A DNA stretch of 64,000 nucleotides from Apoda limacodes (taxonomy: Eukaryota; Arthropoda; Insecta; Lepidoptera; Limacodidae): the NCBI GenBank assembly GCA_946406115.1, contig OX291545.1:14522001-14586000 (forward strand), given 5' to 3'. The notes under the pieces are model-generated. The model made no database searches. It saw only the letters and a list, made by a program, of their open reading frames with translations, and had not been told where the DNA came from. Position numbers and translations under genes: made by a program. How positions within the stretch are numbered: position 1 is the first letter of the stretch; each line of letters starts with the position of its first letter. Positions 46,001 to 56,400 of this stretch are shown here, one piece after another.

Positions 46001-49000
46001 TGCAGTTAAGGTAGGAAAAAGAAAATTTTAGATTAATGTTTTAGAGTTTATTTTTTAATCTTAGTCAATATTTGATGTCAGCTACACTTCTCATTTTTTT
46101 ATTCTAATATAACTAGGCAATAAACAAAAATTCAAAGTAAAGTTACAGTTAAAAGAATAACCTTGAGGAAAAATCCCAAAAACATCTTTGCTCTGAAAAT
46201 GCGCTCGTAACGAACATCACAAACATTTTTTAGTGACTATGTTATGTTAACATTACCTTTAGGTCCTAAATGAACATCATAGCATAACACAAGCACACTT
46301 CCCAGTGGCACTATGTCAGGGGTTCCTAATCTTTTTTAATCTGCAAATATCTTTATAGTAATTTTATTTGCAACACTTTTTTATATTTGTGTAGAGCTCT
46401 GATACATTACATTAGTTTTTTATTTATATACTAGCTGACCGGTCAGACGTTGTCCTGCATGATACCGACTGCAGCGCGATCTGCCGGGCTGATTTGTGAA
46501 TCTGCGCCACCCAAACACACAAAAAAAATCACTCAAATGGGTCAAGCCGTTTAGGAGGAGTACATTGACATACACACATACAGTAGAATTATAAATATAA
46601 AGATATGTCATTTGTAGTTTTACAAAGAGTGAGTTGAATGCTGGCAATAAACCAGTATCGTGATAAGTTTGTAACGCAAATTGTAGTTTAAGTAGTAAAT
46701 CATACTAGGATTATAATAAAATTATTTTTATTAATTAGAAAATACAACAGTACTGTGATTGTACTATAGTCGATAACAAGATAAGCCAGTCTCACCTAAA
46801 TAGATACAGCAAGGCAAATGGCAAAAGAATTCTAAAAACTGAAGTACTCTTTAATTAACTGTCCATTCATGATATAGTTCTTCATCTGCTATTGAAAGTG
46901 CAAACAAGGGTAAATTTGATTGGAATGGATCTAATCAGTCACATTGATCAAGATTCTCTAGAAACTATTTATTAAAATCGGTGCTTTATGCCGATAGGTC
47001 TCGTATTCATACCAATTGCACTACACTCATTATGCCACGTATAGGGTGAATATACAAAAGCTGCGTAAGTTTTAGAGATATTTTGTTTTTTATACTTTTT
47101 AGGTTAAATTTCTGAAAAAATGAGTAACTAAGATAGGTAATGTTATAAATATATAGATCTAAATTGGGCATCACTTTTGAAATATATTTTAGTTTTTCAG
47201 AATTTAAATGCCAGGTTACTGACGCGGGTGACATAGTATACTTATTATATACACAATTTCGTAGAAAAATATGACGTTTATTAACACATTGAGCAAATTT
47301 CAATAAAAGGAACATACACACGAAGTAAGTTTATTTACAGTATAACAGTATTATCAGTCTGGCGCAATATTGGACAAAGGACTGACGCCAAAGTACTTAT
47401 AAAAAGGACATAAATTTGGGTTTATTTTTGAAACTAATATTTATTACGATCTTTTCGAATGCTAACAAGCTGCATTTTAACAATAATTTTGAACTATGTA
47501 AAAATCGAAATAAAACTCAGGTTTTCAAGCAAATAACGACTTACCACGGTACTGAATTTGACTGGATCCGCACGGGTATACGCGGTAAACGCATGTTTAG
47601 CACTGATATCATAATGGCGCCCGTCATATGGCGGGATCTGTGGCTATCTTCACTACGAATATTCAAAATGTAACAAGGAATTTACCTTGAATCAGCGATA
47701 GTTGCTGCGAATTTCATGTTTTAACAACCCACAAAGGACTAACCAATAAAACTGAACACCTTCTTCCTTCTCCTAAATTGATTAAATTTTCCTAATTTTT
47801 GATTAAATGGCCGTATAAATATTTTTTTATAAAAGTTGTGACATAGATTACTAAGTACATAACAAATTATAATGGAATAATATTTTTTTTTTAGTTTTCT
47901 TAAATTATTGATTGTATTTAATACAGCCTTATTTGATTGTGCGTTTTTGGGATTGTGAAATTTCAAAGTACTGACATTTTAAGTGTTTAATGTGTTATTT
48001 TTAAACTTAATTTTTAAATAAACAGCTGAAATTGGGTAACCAGATAAAGAACCATTAATTTAATTTGAAAATAAAATAAAATGATAAAAAATGAAATAAA
48101 ACATCATTCTATTGACTGATGACACAGAGTTACCCATTTTTTGTATATTCACCCTATAGGCAACTTGTGCATGCCATTTCGTGACGCCGTCAGCACTTTT
48201 TGGTAGCCCTTGTGCTAGGTTATAAATATTAACATGCGCGAGAAATCTCTATAAATGTTGTATGTTATTAATTTTTGAGACTTAAGTTTTATATCAGAAT
48301 ATACTTAATAGAAGCAATGCTGGTCTACTTACAAAATCAGTGTTTCAGACAAAACCATATCTTCTATGAATGCTGAAAGTGGCCCTTTGAGAACTTGTCT
48401 GTTGGAAAGTTGAACAGACATATTGACAGAGCGCTTTTGTAAACTAATTATTTCATTGCTGATGCTTCCTAAATCATTCTGAAAAATATTGATTCAGTCA
48501 GTTAAAATACTTAAAATTTTATAACTTTGGTCTGTTAATTTGAAATTTACAATGCAGCAAGCTTATCTAAAATTTGTGCAAGTTTGATGATTGTTGATTC
48601 AAAATTTTCTTAATTAAACCATGAGTGCTGATAAAAAACACTTTTTAGATCCATAGGCCAGGTTCCAATGATTATTGACCTCAATACTGTTATTAGGGTA
48701 AATTCTGGAAGTGGGGAGGCATGCTTACGAGGGTGAAGCAAAAAAAATTTTTTTTTAATTTTTATGTTCCTGTATTACCGATCAATGACCCATAGTCTTA
48801 AAAGTGTTCATACGAAATTTCAGCTTTCTAAGTCAATATCTTGAGGTGGCGCATAAGGTTTGCATATTTGAAAAAAAATAAAAAAACTAACTTTTAGTAT
48901 ACAAACAGAGCTTTATTTAAGACAATATTACAATATCAATACCTAAAATTACTAACACAATTATATTATATAAAAAAAAAAATACAGTGAGACATGTTTT

Positions 49001-51531
49001 ATGGTTTTAAATTAGAAGTCACCGCACCTTCATTTTGTTGGAAATACTGATATTTGGTGATAAAAAGAAGTATATCTTGAGTGGTTTCTATCCTTGCACG
49101 AATAAAACTGTCTCTAGCTTCTGTTTTGCAAACAGATAACATAGCCTGGTTACGACTTGACGCGCCGTTCTACTGCCTGAGTGTGGTATGGATATTTTAC
49201 GGTAGCTAGATTTTGCAGCTCACCTCTCATCTGGATCTCAATCTCAATGTTTCTATTATGGGAATCTCATCTTCATCAGATGTGTCAGAAGAACTGTCAG
49301 ATGCCCAAACTATCGCTGGGGTAGATGAAGAAGGGCTTGGAGTAGGTGCCGAAAGATTTCTTTACAAACTCATCATACTTTCGTTTTCTTACCTCATTAC
49401 GCTGGATAGATTCTATCATCACCTTATCCACAGAACCAATATACATTTTGCGATAATTACTTTGGTCTTTTAAGAAGTTTTCGTAGGCCACAGGCACTTT
49501 TTATACTTATTTGCATGCTGCTCTCGACACAATCTTATAAGTTGTTATATAGTGACCGACCGAAACATGTTATTTTGCCGAAACCGAAACCGAAACCGAA
49601 GGTTCGGTTTCATTGTAGTTTCGGCCGAAACCGAAACCGAACCTTTTATAAAAAAAAAAGTCCTTAAAAAGTCGAAAAAATGTTAGATAGCCCGTTTTTT
49701 TTTAAAATTAATATCTCGCCGACCTATAATTACAGGTTTCTACTTTCAAAGATTTATCACAATGAAATTTCAGCACAGTTACAGAGGTTCTGTTTGAAAA
49801 TTAAATTACCCTATGAAGTGAAAAAAATACATTATTTGTAACACAAAGTTAGCGATTTTTAAATGGTGGTATAAAATAAAACAAATTTATCATTAAAATA
49901 TGATGCTCATATATTATGTTCATTTATTTTCAGTTACTTACATTTTAATTATAAAAAACTTACAAGGTACGATGTTGTAAGTTTCGGCGCGGCCGAAGGG
50001 TTCGGCCGTTTTTGGCCGAAACCGAAACTCGGGCCGAAACTTGATTTTTTGGCCGAAACTGGCCGAAACCGAAACCGAAATTTCGGTCGGACACTATTGT
50101 TATATCAAACAACTTCCTCTGAGAATTCTTGTAGAACTTTTTTTTTTGTATCACTGCAAATTTTTTTCACACTCTTATACTTATTGTTATATGATATCAG
50201 ACTTGCAACGACTTGTTGGTGACTAATCTTTGGAATAGACGCTTTGTTTTATATTTTTTCAATGTTAATAGCAATTATTTCACATTAATCTTTGACTGAA
50301 GGGTATTTCCCATTATTGAACTGAAGAATATTGTTTCTTATACACAAGTAATATTTCATCACCTCACAATAGGTAAGTAATAAACTACTTCTTAGTTTTA
50401 GTGAATCGCCAAACATAGGATACTGTAAATCTTTCCGTGTGTACAGGCATTTTTTATGAATATATGTAAAAAAAAAACTCAAAGTGGAATTATCTTCAGC
50501 CCTAATAACTGAAATTTTACTTAAAAACAATGCACTCACATGCAACATAAGACCTTAACGAAATTAAAAATATCATGTTTATGTCAAAAAGTTAGGAAAT
50601 TACTTTAATTTTGTGGGTAAAATTTAGAACTTAAAATGTAAGCTTTCTGTAAATTACGTTCAAGGCGCACCACCTAAAGATGAAGTCGCAGACTTTTAAT
50701 TTTTTAAACGGGGGAAGCTTTACTATAGGGTCATCGATTAATGATACAGGAGATTAAAAAGGAAAGCAAAAAATTTTTTTTGCCAAATTCACTCCACCCT
50801 AATTACCCATGCCACTACCTAGCTATGCAAATTTACCTACTTATGTAATAACTTTCGTATAAACTAGCAGCTGGTGTAAATAAGTTGTAAATATGGTATA
50901 TGGTATATGCTATAGTTAGTACTTTACTAAGGAATTATTGTTTTTTGTAAGACTCTTCTCAATGCTTTGAAATTAGGATAATTACGTACTCCTAACTTTT
51001 AGAACCCCAGAAGAGTGAAATTTCAACTTTTGATAATGAAAGTGGAGCTCTTCTGCCGTATAGTAACTAATTGCAGTGTAAGACAAAAGAAACCACTGCT
51101 GGTCATAACATAATAAGATGTCAAATACACCAGCTGCTGGAGTGTGAAACAATCAGTTGCTATTTACACCAGTTACTGGTGTAACATTATTATGAGTAGA
51201 CTGGTATGTCTGTTTTAAAGACATCTTTTACGTAAGCATAATTCAAAATCGACTTAAAGATTTTAAGGAACTCAAATACCTGGAATACTAATAGCATATT
51301 CTCCATACGTTCCAAAATACTGTCACATTCTTCTATCTGATTGTGAAGTGAGCCAATATTTTCACTCTCTTTCAAATAGTCAGCGACTGATTTTTTTTCT
51401 GCTTCTTTGATACCTTTATCTATTTGAAGTGCGTATTCCCTTAAATCAGTTCCTTTACGAAGAACTTCTTGAATTTCATAATCTTCAAGATTTCTGTCCA
51501 GAACTTCCTTTATGTCCGTGGTATCAGACAT
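40078..51531 (-). CDS. Vps52: VPS52, GARP/EARP complex subunit (7 exons, 663 aa)
   Basis: Coding exons on the minus strand: 51531-51280, 48478-48333, 45303-44736, 44335-44183, 43304-43186, 42730-42607, 40707-40078. Phases join throughout and the stop is TAG. Conserved stretches include SENIGSLHNQIEECDSILERME (residues about 56-77), KIRTYILEQIYKFRKPM.NYQ, DDLMGIED, YEALFRS..YALVDN, ITRRYAEFS, QQLIFLINNYDM and the C-terminal NIHVIMVEIKKYK, all typical of VPS52. The protein forms GARP (with VPS51, 53, 54) at the trans-Golgi and EARP on endosomes, tethering retrograde and recycling vesicles. The N-terminal half is the coiled coil for complex assembly. At 663 residues it is about 60 shorter than mammalian VPS52, mostly N-terminally; an earlier start is not visible. 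The exon 4 donor (GTGGTA) is weak. It converges tail to tail on ICE1. Confidence 0.93.
40876..41162 (+). repeat. tRNA-derived SINE in VPS52 intron 6
   Basis: The tRNA-like head has a TGGCTCAGTGG A box (40883-40893) and a GGTTCGATTTC B box (40926-40936). A body follows with GGTATCCATAACACAAGC and GGGACCAGACGGCG, ending in ATATTTATTTATATA. This order fits tRNA-headed SINEs of Lepidoptera. It is antisense to VPS52. Confidence 0.8.
41170..41400 (-). pseudogene. LINE-derived fragment next to the SINE
   Basis: Plus-strand order CAGGTCATCAGTCCACCTGG, then CGGTTCTGTGACAAATATGA and CTACTGCCACTTCAGTTTG, as in the LINE-ORF-derived repeat at 36320-36640 but a different part. No open frame of significance. 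Confidence 0.45.
41594..41784. repeat. Foldback/MITE in VPS52 intron 6
   Basis: GCATTGATACCAGCGGCTCG then ATTCCGTAAAA.A.TTGCTAAC on the left is mirrored by GTTAGCAAT.TTTTTACGGAAT then CGACCCGCATTGATG on the right. An inner pair AGAAATAAGAT(G/A)TACATT is also inverted. The unit is about 190 bp and non-coding. Confidence 0.65.
42785..43150. repeat. Dispersed repeat starting CTAGCTAGCCCGGCAGACGTTG
   Basis: Its start resembles 46430-46605 (CTAGCTGACCGGTCAGACGTTG). Both belong to a widespread lepidopteran repeat type of unsettled class. It is in VPS52 intron 5, just before exon 6 on the genomic map. Confidence 0.45.
43328..43526. repeat. Hairpin MITE abutting the VPS52 exon 5 splice acceptor
   Basis: GCACGGACGCTAAGCA at 43328-43343 is inverted at 43511-43526, and symmetry continues (AAGAA.TTT; GTCACTATTTGTCT/GACAAATAGTGAC; CATAATTATTTGCCGT/ACGGCAAATAATTATG). 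TAT flanks both ends. The near edge is about 20 bp from the AG of VPS52 exon 5. Confidence 0.85.
45415..45775 (+). pseudogene. LINE 3' end with C-terminal RT tail, VPS52 intron 2
   Basis: The plus frame reads HTLEPKWSHTVRFQRNFLPQ, FWNELPANVFSKDYSMGFFK and KEVIRLLKGRQR to a stop at 45708-45710. This is the standard C-terminus of a common lepidopteran non-LTR element. The 3' UTR CTACGGTGATCGCTTACCAT, GCGGACCGTTAGCTTG and an AATAAATAAATAG tail follow. 5'-truncated, as usual for LINEs. A diverged copy is at 35078-35412. Confidence 0.75.
46430..46605. repeat. Dispersed repeat starting CTAGCTGACCGGTCAGACGTTG
   Basis: Also carries TGGGTCAAGCCGTTTAGGAG and ends ATTATAAATATAAAGATAT. Typical of a widespread lepidopteran interspersed repeat. 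It lies in VPS52 intron 2. Confidence 0.5.
47040..48158. mobile_element. 1.1-kb element with 20-bp perfect terminal inverted repeats
   Basis: TATAGGGTGAATATACAAAA at 47040-47059 is exactly inverted at 48139-48158. No transposase is recognised inside. With a TA or TATA duplication, the ends could be read as AGGGTGAATATACAAAA. It sits in VPS52 intron 2, near exon 2. Family unknown. Confidence 0.65.
48730..50800 (-). mobile_element. Decayed DNA transposon of unfamiliar family in VPS52 intron 1
   Basis: The ends are related in inverted orientation: AGGGTGAAGCAAAAAAAATT...TTCCTGTATTACCGATCAATGACC at the left, and at the right, inverted, AGGGTGGAGTGAATTTGGC...CTCCTGTATCATTAATCGATGACC. Minus-strand coding relics run from about 50550 (LLLTYCEVMKYYLCIRN) through 49497-49297 (MYIGSVDKVMIESIQRNEVR) to TVKYPYHTQAVERRVKS near 49180 and RDSFIRARIETTQDILLF near 49100, ending at a TAA near 49010. 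An HTQAVER...RDxFIR pair is one I associate with transposon-like arthropod proteins, family not known to me. A hAT MITE is nested at 49550-50096. Confidence 0.55.
49550..50096. mobile_element. hAT MITE rich in CCGAAA/TTTCGG repeats
   Basis: The ends TAGTGACCGACCGAAA and, inverted, TAGTGTCCGACCGAAA are flanked by the 8-bp duplication TTGTTATA (49542-49549, 50097-50104). Subterminal regions are filled with GCCGAAACCGAAACCGAA-type repeats in both orientations, likely transposase-binding or hairpin-forming. No coding capacity. It splits the transposon at 48730-50800. Confidence 0.9.
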
Positions 51532-51844
51532 TTTCGTACCCTTGTTTGTTCGTCAATTTGTTGGTATGTATTTTTACTTGGCAGATTAATCAAAACCAAC
51601 AATTTATACGAAATATCAACCAACACCACAACATACATAATCTTACGTAGTATACAATACTATATAATTTGTAGTGCTATTTGTCACAGGTGTCAGGTAT
51701 AAGTTTCCTCTATTGATACAAAATAAACAAGAATTTTTTTTTAGTTTTGATTTGTCCAGGCTTCTCCTGAAAAGCTGTTGGAAATTAGATCCATGTAGCC
51801 TGGCATAAACATATTGCGCCAAAGCAATCTTCATTTAGTCGGAC

Positions 51845-52140
51845 CTTTAAGAGAATCCATATCCACATAAATATTATAAATGCGAAAGTAAGGGTCAAAA
51901 CACTAAACTGCGAATCGATGCGATGCGAATTTGCAACGTAGAAAACTTCGACGCCAATTTCTGCGATGCGATTTCGTGCGGCAAGGCGTCTCCGTTTTAC
52001 GACTCGTGTACCCATACCATCTACGATCATCAACCGTACTAAACGTATTTTGTATTGGGTAATGGAATAGATCGTAGAAAGAAAAAAACAAAGGACATTT
52101 TGGGTTCATCCATTTATTACCGCCATGAACGCTGATGGGA
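51845..52140. other. Stretch upstream of VPS52 without a recognised gene
   Basis: Contains ATAAATATTATAAATGCGAAAGTAAGG, the 'TATAAATGCGAAAGTAA' end of the dispersed repeat also seen at 53790, then a GC-richer part with GCGATGCGA words. It could include the VPS52 promoter, but I see no TATA, initiator or DRE motif. Confidence 0.35.
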
Positions 52141-52164
52141 ACTACTTTTTAGGGCGGGTGGAAA

Positions 52165-52453
52165 CAGGGCCGTAGCTAAGGGGCATTGTGGGGCAATGAT
52201 CTACCTTGAAATACTAATGCCCTACCTTAAAAGTACCATAAACTAAGGTACAATATATATAAATTGTTTTTCCGTACTAGAAATTAATACCATTTGCTCT
52301 TGTTTTCCCGCGATCCCACCCAATTACCTTCTACCTTAATTACTCACGCTCACAAGCAGGTAAAATAATGAAAGATTGAAAAGTTACTTGCGCCGTACCC
52401 GTGCATGAAACCACCGCTGCCCTACCTTAGATTCAACTCTAGCTACAGCCCTG
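52165..52453. mobile_element. Short hAT MITE with 8-bp duplication
   Basis: CAGGGCCGTAGCTA at the left and, inverted, CAGGGCTGTAGCTA at the right. GGTGGAAA flanks both sides (52157-52164, 52454-52461). It is 289 bp and non-coding. The CAGGG.CGTAGC ends are related to those of the element at 10185-12817. Confidence 0.9.
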
Positions 52454-52529
52454 GGTGGAAATGGAGCATTTAGTTTTGATGTGTGGGGGTGTGGCGCACG
52501 AGTACGTACGTGTGTGTGTGTATATACAT

Positions 52530-53015
52530 ATTTGGACAGTTATTGCATGTGCATGATACACGTCTACATAAAATAAGTAACTGTTTTATGGGGCAATGTA
52601 TACACTTTTACAACAAAGTTCACAATAATATTCAAAAGCTATCAATTAGTAAATTTAAATCTTTTATCAAATAAGTACTTTGAAAAAAAGCATACTACAA
52701 TATTTCAGACTATGTTAATGATAAAAATCCTTGGGAAAGAAGATGCTCAATTAGAGGATGCATAGGTAAACCAAATTAAAATGGAAATAATATAAAATTG
52801 TACAGCTTAAAATTTTAATTTAAAACATTGATTTTATTTTTAGTTTTTATTATTTTTTCTTGGCTTTAAGAGTAACTATCGAGTTTCTTGCCGGATTCTT
52901 CTCAGTAGAAATCAACAACACTGTGAACCGGATTTCAAAAAATAATATTTCATAACTTTGACGATTCATAAGTGATTGTAAAATCCTTATTTGAATAAAA
53001 CATTTTGATTTTGAT
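52530..53015 (+). pseudogene. LINE 3' end, second copy of the 7030-8255 family
   Basis: The sequence matches the reverse complement of 7480-7030 over the last coding part (KAYYNISDYVNDKNPW) and the 3' UTR (CCGGATTCTTCTC.GTAGAAATCAACAACA). It ends TTTGAATAAAACATTTTGAT. It is 5'-truncated and has stops. Confidence 0.75.
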
Positions 53016-53431
53016 TTCTTGATTGTGTACCTACTTGATGGCTTGGTTCCTGCACGAGTGATTGGTAACAAATGTACATCCGAGGGTTTTTCGTCACTTC
53101 TTCTCTCCTAAGGCTAGTTTCTGAAGTGATGGTAGTCTAAATTATGTGCATTTGCTTATATAGTATTATTTTGTATATTTATATATATGTATTAATATAT
53201 GTCTGTATGTGTATATATGAATATGTGCATGTATGTGTTTATATTTTATCTTTAATATGTATATGAATATCTATTTATTTATTTACATGTTTGTAAAATG
53301 TAAATATGTATGTGTGTAAATATATATCAACATCTGCTGTGTAATATTATATGTTATATGAATATTTATTTTTTCGGGAGTTACTTTAAGTCCCGTCACA
53401 GAATCATTGAAGACTTTTAACGTATCACATG

Positions 53432-53448
53432 CCCCCCCCCCCCCCCCC
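53432..53448 (+). repeat. Poly-C run of 17
   Basis: A G/C homopolymer in AT-rich DNA. Prone to length error in assembly and sequencing. Confidence 0.9.
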
Positions 53449-53789
53449 TATGCAATCTGAAAACCATAGGCAATTGAAATATTACCTAAATTTTGATTGT
53501 TTTTTTTAAATCAAACTATTTACATTGTAAATCTTGTTTATAAATGTATTTATTAGTTAATACACTATAATATTATGTTTCGTTTGTGATTTTACAAAGA
53601 GTACCTACCTATTGGACGCACGCAATAAAACAGTATTGTAATTAGTTTGTAAAGCTAGTTGTAGTTAATTTACTTGACGATTCGAAAGTGTTCTTAGTAA
53701 CCCATTTGAATCAAAAGATTTTGATTTTGAGTGCCGGGATAACCGAATTTAGGGCGGGTGGAACCTTGGGAAAAGCTAGTAACCTATAT

Positions 53790-53995
53790 ATCAATACTAG
53801 TCCATACTAATTATATAAAAATGCGAAAGTAACTCGATATGCCTATCTGTCTGTTACCCTTTCACGCTTAAATCACTGTACGTGTTAGGATGAAATTTGG
53901 CATGGAGATAGTCTGAGTCCTGGGAAAGGACATAGGCTACTTGAAAACGTCTAGCTACGTATAATTCTCCTATACGTGTGTTTGTCACCTAACTC
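53790..53995. repeat. Dispersed repeat, inverted relative to 10932-11098
   Basis: TCCATACTAATTATATAAAAATGCGAAAGT, then TCTGTCTGTTACCCTTTCACG, TGAAATTTGGCATGGAGATA and GGAAAGGACATAGGCTACTT. This is the common lepidopteran repeat layout. It runs into the tandem repeat below. Confidence 0.65.
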
Positions 53996-54002
53996 CTACT
54001 TA

Positions 54003-54412
54003 ACGGCTGGAACGATTTGGATGAAATTTTATCTGAATATTTCAATGGGTTTTTGGATTATTTAAAAACACAATTAGACCGAATAGGTGGCGCTGTAGTC
54101 GGTGTGTCACTGATTTTCTCCTAAACAGCAGGGATCATTTTAATGATATTTTTGTGTACGTTTAAATGGGTTCCTGCAAGGTTTGAATTTACAAATGGAC
54201 CCGGTAGGTGGCGCTGCAGTCGGTGTGTCACTGATCTTCTCCTTCACGGAAGGGATGAATTTAATGATATTTTTTTTGTACCTACGTTCGAGTGGGTTCC
54301 TGTAAGTTTTGAAAACATAATTGGATCCAGTAGATGGCGCTGCAGTTGGCTTGTCACTGATCTTCTCTTAAATGATATTTTTTGTGTACATGCGAGTGGG
54401 TCCCTGAAAGCC
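54003..54412 (+). repeat. Tandem repeat, about 3.3 units of 121-126 bp
   Basis: AGGTGGCGCTG(T/C)AGT recurs at 54085, 54206 and (as AGATGGCGCTG) 54332. Each is followed by GG..TGTCACTGAT.TTCTC and later TTTAATGATATTTTT.GTGTA. The units derive from the flanking dispersed repeat. The 101-codon ORF across them is a by-product. Confidence 0.8.
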
Positions 54413-55064
54413 TTTAACTTGTCAATAAGTCTTTGCAGGACTTTGTAAATACTGCTGAAAGTCGTCAAATCCTAGACTTTTTTTAATAATAAACAAGCAA
54501 TAACACGTTTTCATTGTTTATAATTGACGTTGACGCACTTGGAATTAAATTCTTACTAAAAACTTTTGCTTTCACAGTTACCCAAGCACATGCAGCGTTG
54601 CATCGATTCGATTTGGTACCAAAAAGTTCCGATTTGTTCAAAAAGAGTTCCGCCTTATTAAAACCTGATTGCCAAAATAGAAACAGTGTAGTGCGTGTCT
54701 TCATACGTATGAAAATTAATCTGCGTAGCTTCATTTATAATTATGACCCTTTTTTTACTATGCAAGGTTTTGTGGTAGATTTTTTACTACTGGGTCAGAA
54801 GAGTTTATTGCACTGTAAACTGTAAGGATTCAGTATTTGCTGAGGAATTTTTTTTTTTTAGTTTGTATGTAGGCGGTAATCTATGCGACTACTAAACCGA
54901 TTCTAAAAGAAATTTTAAGCTAAAACTATCACTATCACTATTTTTAAATCAAGTCGGAAGAATACGGCTATTGGCTCCAGAGCAGCTCAAATGGATGTAG
55001 AATACTTTTAATCCCGGTTTGGGAGTATCCATGGTATTTTTTGATTTAAAACTGATTCCAATTA

Positions 55065-56249
55065 GGGGAAAGTAGTACGAGATGATCACCTTAAGCGGGA
55101 ATCGCTGTAAAATACATATTTTTCAAGGTAAACCAAAAATAAAGGCGATTACTATTAGTATATATATCTATCCAACTTTCCTAATATTCAAAACCAGAAA
55201 ATAATTGAGGTTTCATTAAAATATCTCTTTTTTTTGAAAACCTTACAAAGTAATCATCTTGTACACCCCTGTGGGTAAGATGATCACCCAGGTCGGGTTA
55301 AGATGATCCGTATGATCGTCTTACCCCCATTCCGAGTAAACAAATATTTTTATGAGGAAAAATGTTATAAAACACAAAAAAAATGCAATAATGAAACATA
55401 TTATTTATTTAAAATAGTCATACATTAATATGTATGACTATTTTCATATTAAGTACGGTAATAAAATTAACAAAATCAAATTAAAAAAACACTCTTCTTA
55501 GTTAGTTATTAATTTGTACCAGTTACATTAATCATAATGAGATCAATCTAAATATCGTATTCCTTTCTAAATACCTAATTAAGCGAACAAATCGTTCAAA
55601 AGTAGCAAAAAAACATTTACGAATGAATAACGAAAATAACTTATTCTACCTCCTTATAAATTTAAACGCTTTTTGGCAGGTGCTGCATTGCATATATCAC
55701 AAATAAATTCATCATCCTCTATCCCAGCACATGCTTCATGGCCCCATTTTCCACATGCACAACATTTTATCCATCCTTCACCCTTGGTATCGCTAATATT
55801 CGATATTTAAAATTAAACAAAAATATGGTACAAGATGATCCCTAGGAATCATCTCGTACATATAGAAAGGAATCATCTTGACCCAAGTCCCACTTTTTCA
55901 TTCAATGTTTGCTAACATAACCTACAAGCACGCGGCTATGTTCACGTGGCCAAAATATTAAAATTAAGCATAATAGAAAGCCTCAAATCAACAGTATTTA
56001 CATTTAACATTATTTGAATAAAAGTAACATAAGCTCAAAGTCATGCCTACCTTAGATCAGCCGTACACAATTTTTATTTTTTCTCGTCAAAATCGATGTA
56101 TCGTTCACGCCGCCATTACGATTTGACTTTGGCGGGGAGGTATCCGGAGCTATGTATTACCAGTGAAATCAACTAAATGGCGTTAGTGGTTTCAGCAAAA
56201 TCGCGAAGGATCATCTTACCCCAGGGAATCAACTCGTACTACTTTCCCC
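55065..56249 (-). mobile_element. Pogo-like (Tc1/mariner superfamily) element with PHD-type finger remnant
   Basis: GGGGAAAGTAGTACGAG at both ends in inverted orientation, with TA duplications (55063-55064, 56250-56251). Inside each end the word AAGATGATC or its complement recurs several times. On the minus strand near 55800-55660 an open stretch reads GWIKCCACGKWGHEAC and FICDICNAAPAKK, then a stop. This is the CxxC...W.H..C...C..C half of a PHD-like zinc finger, as found at the C-terminus of some insect pogo/Tigger-type transposases. No DDE domain remains, so this 1.2-kb copy is an internally deleted, non-autonomous derivative. The superfamily is inferred from the TA target and the finger. 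Confidence 0.65.
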
Positions 56250-56400
56250 TATGTGTGGAGTTTTATAATCACTCGGCTGATCCGTGGAGTTGCTGATACA
56301 GTGTTTGTAACAAATTTATATCCAACAAATCATTATCAGGATTTTAGCTAATTACAGTCCACTTCTAAATTTAGACCACATCTTCAAATCTTTAATTAAT

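Noticed and set aside
54514..54825. 103-codon plus-strand ORF
   Set aside because: Lies in repeat-derived DNA with ends similar to the AGTGCAACAAA MITE; no protein motif.
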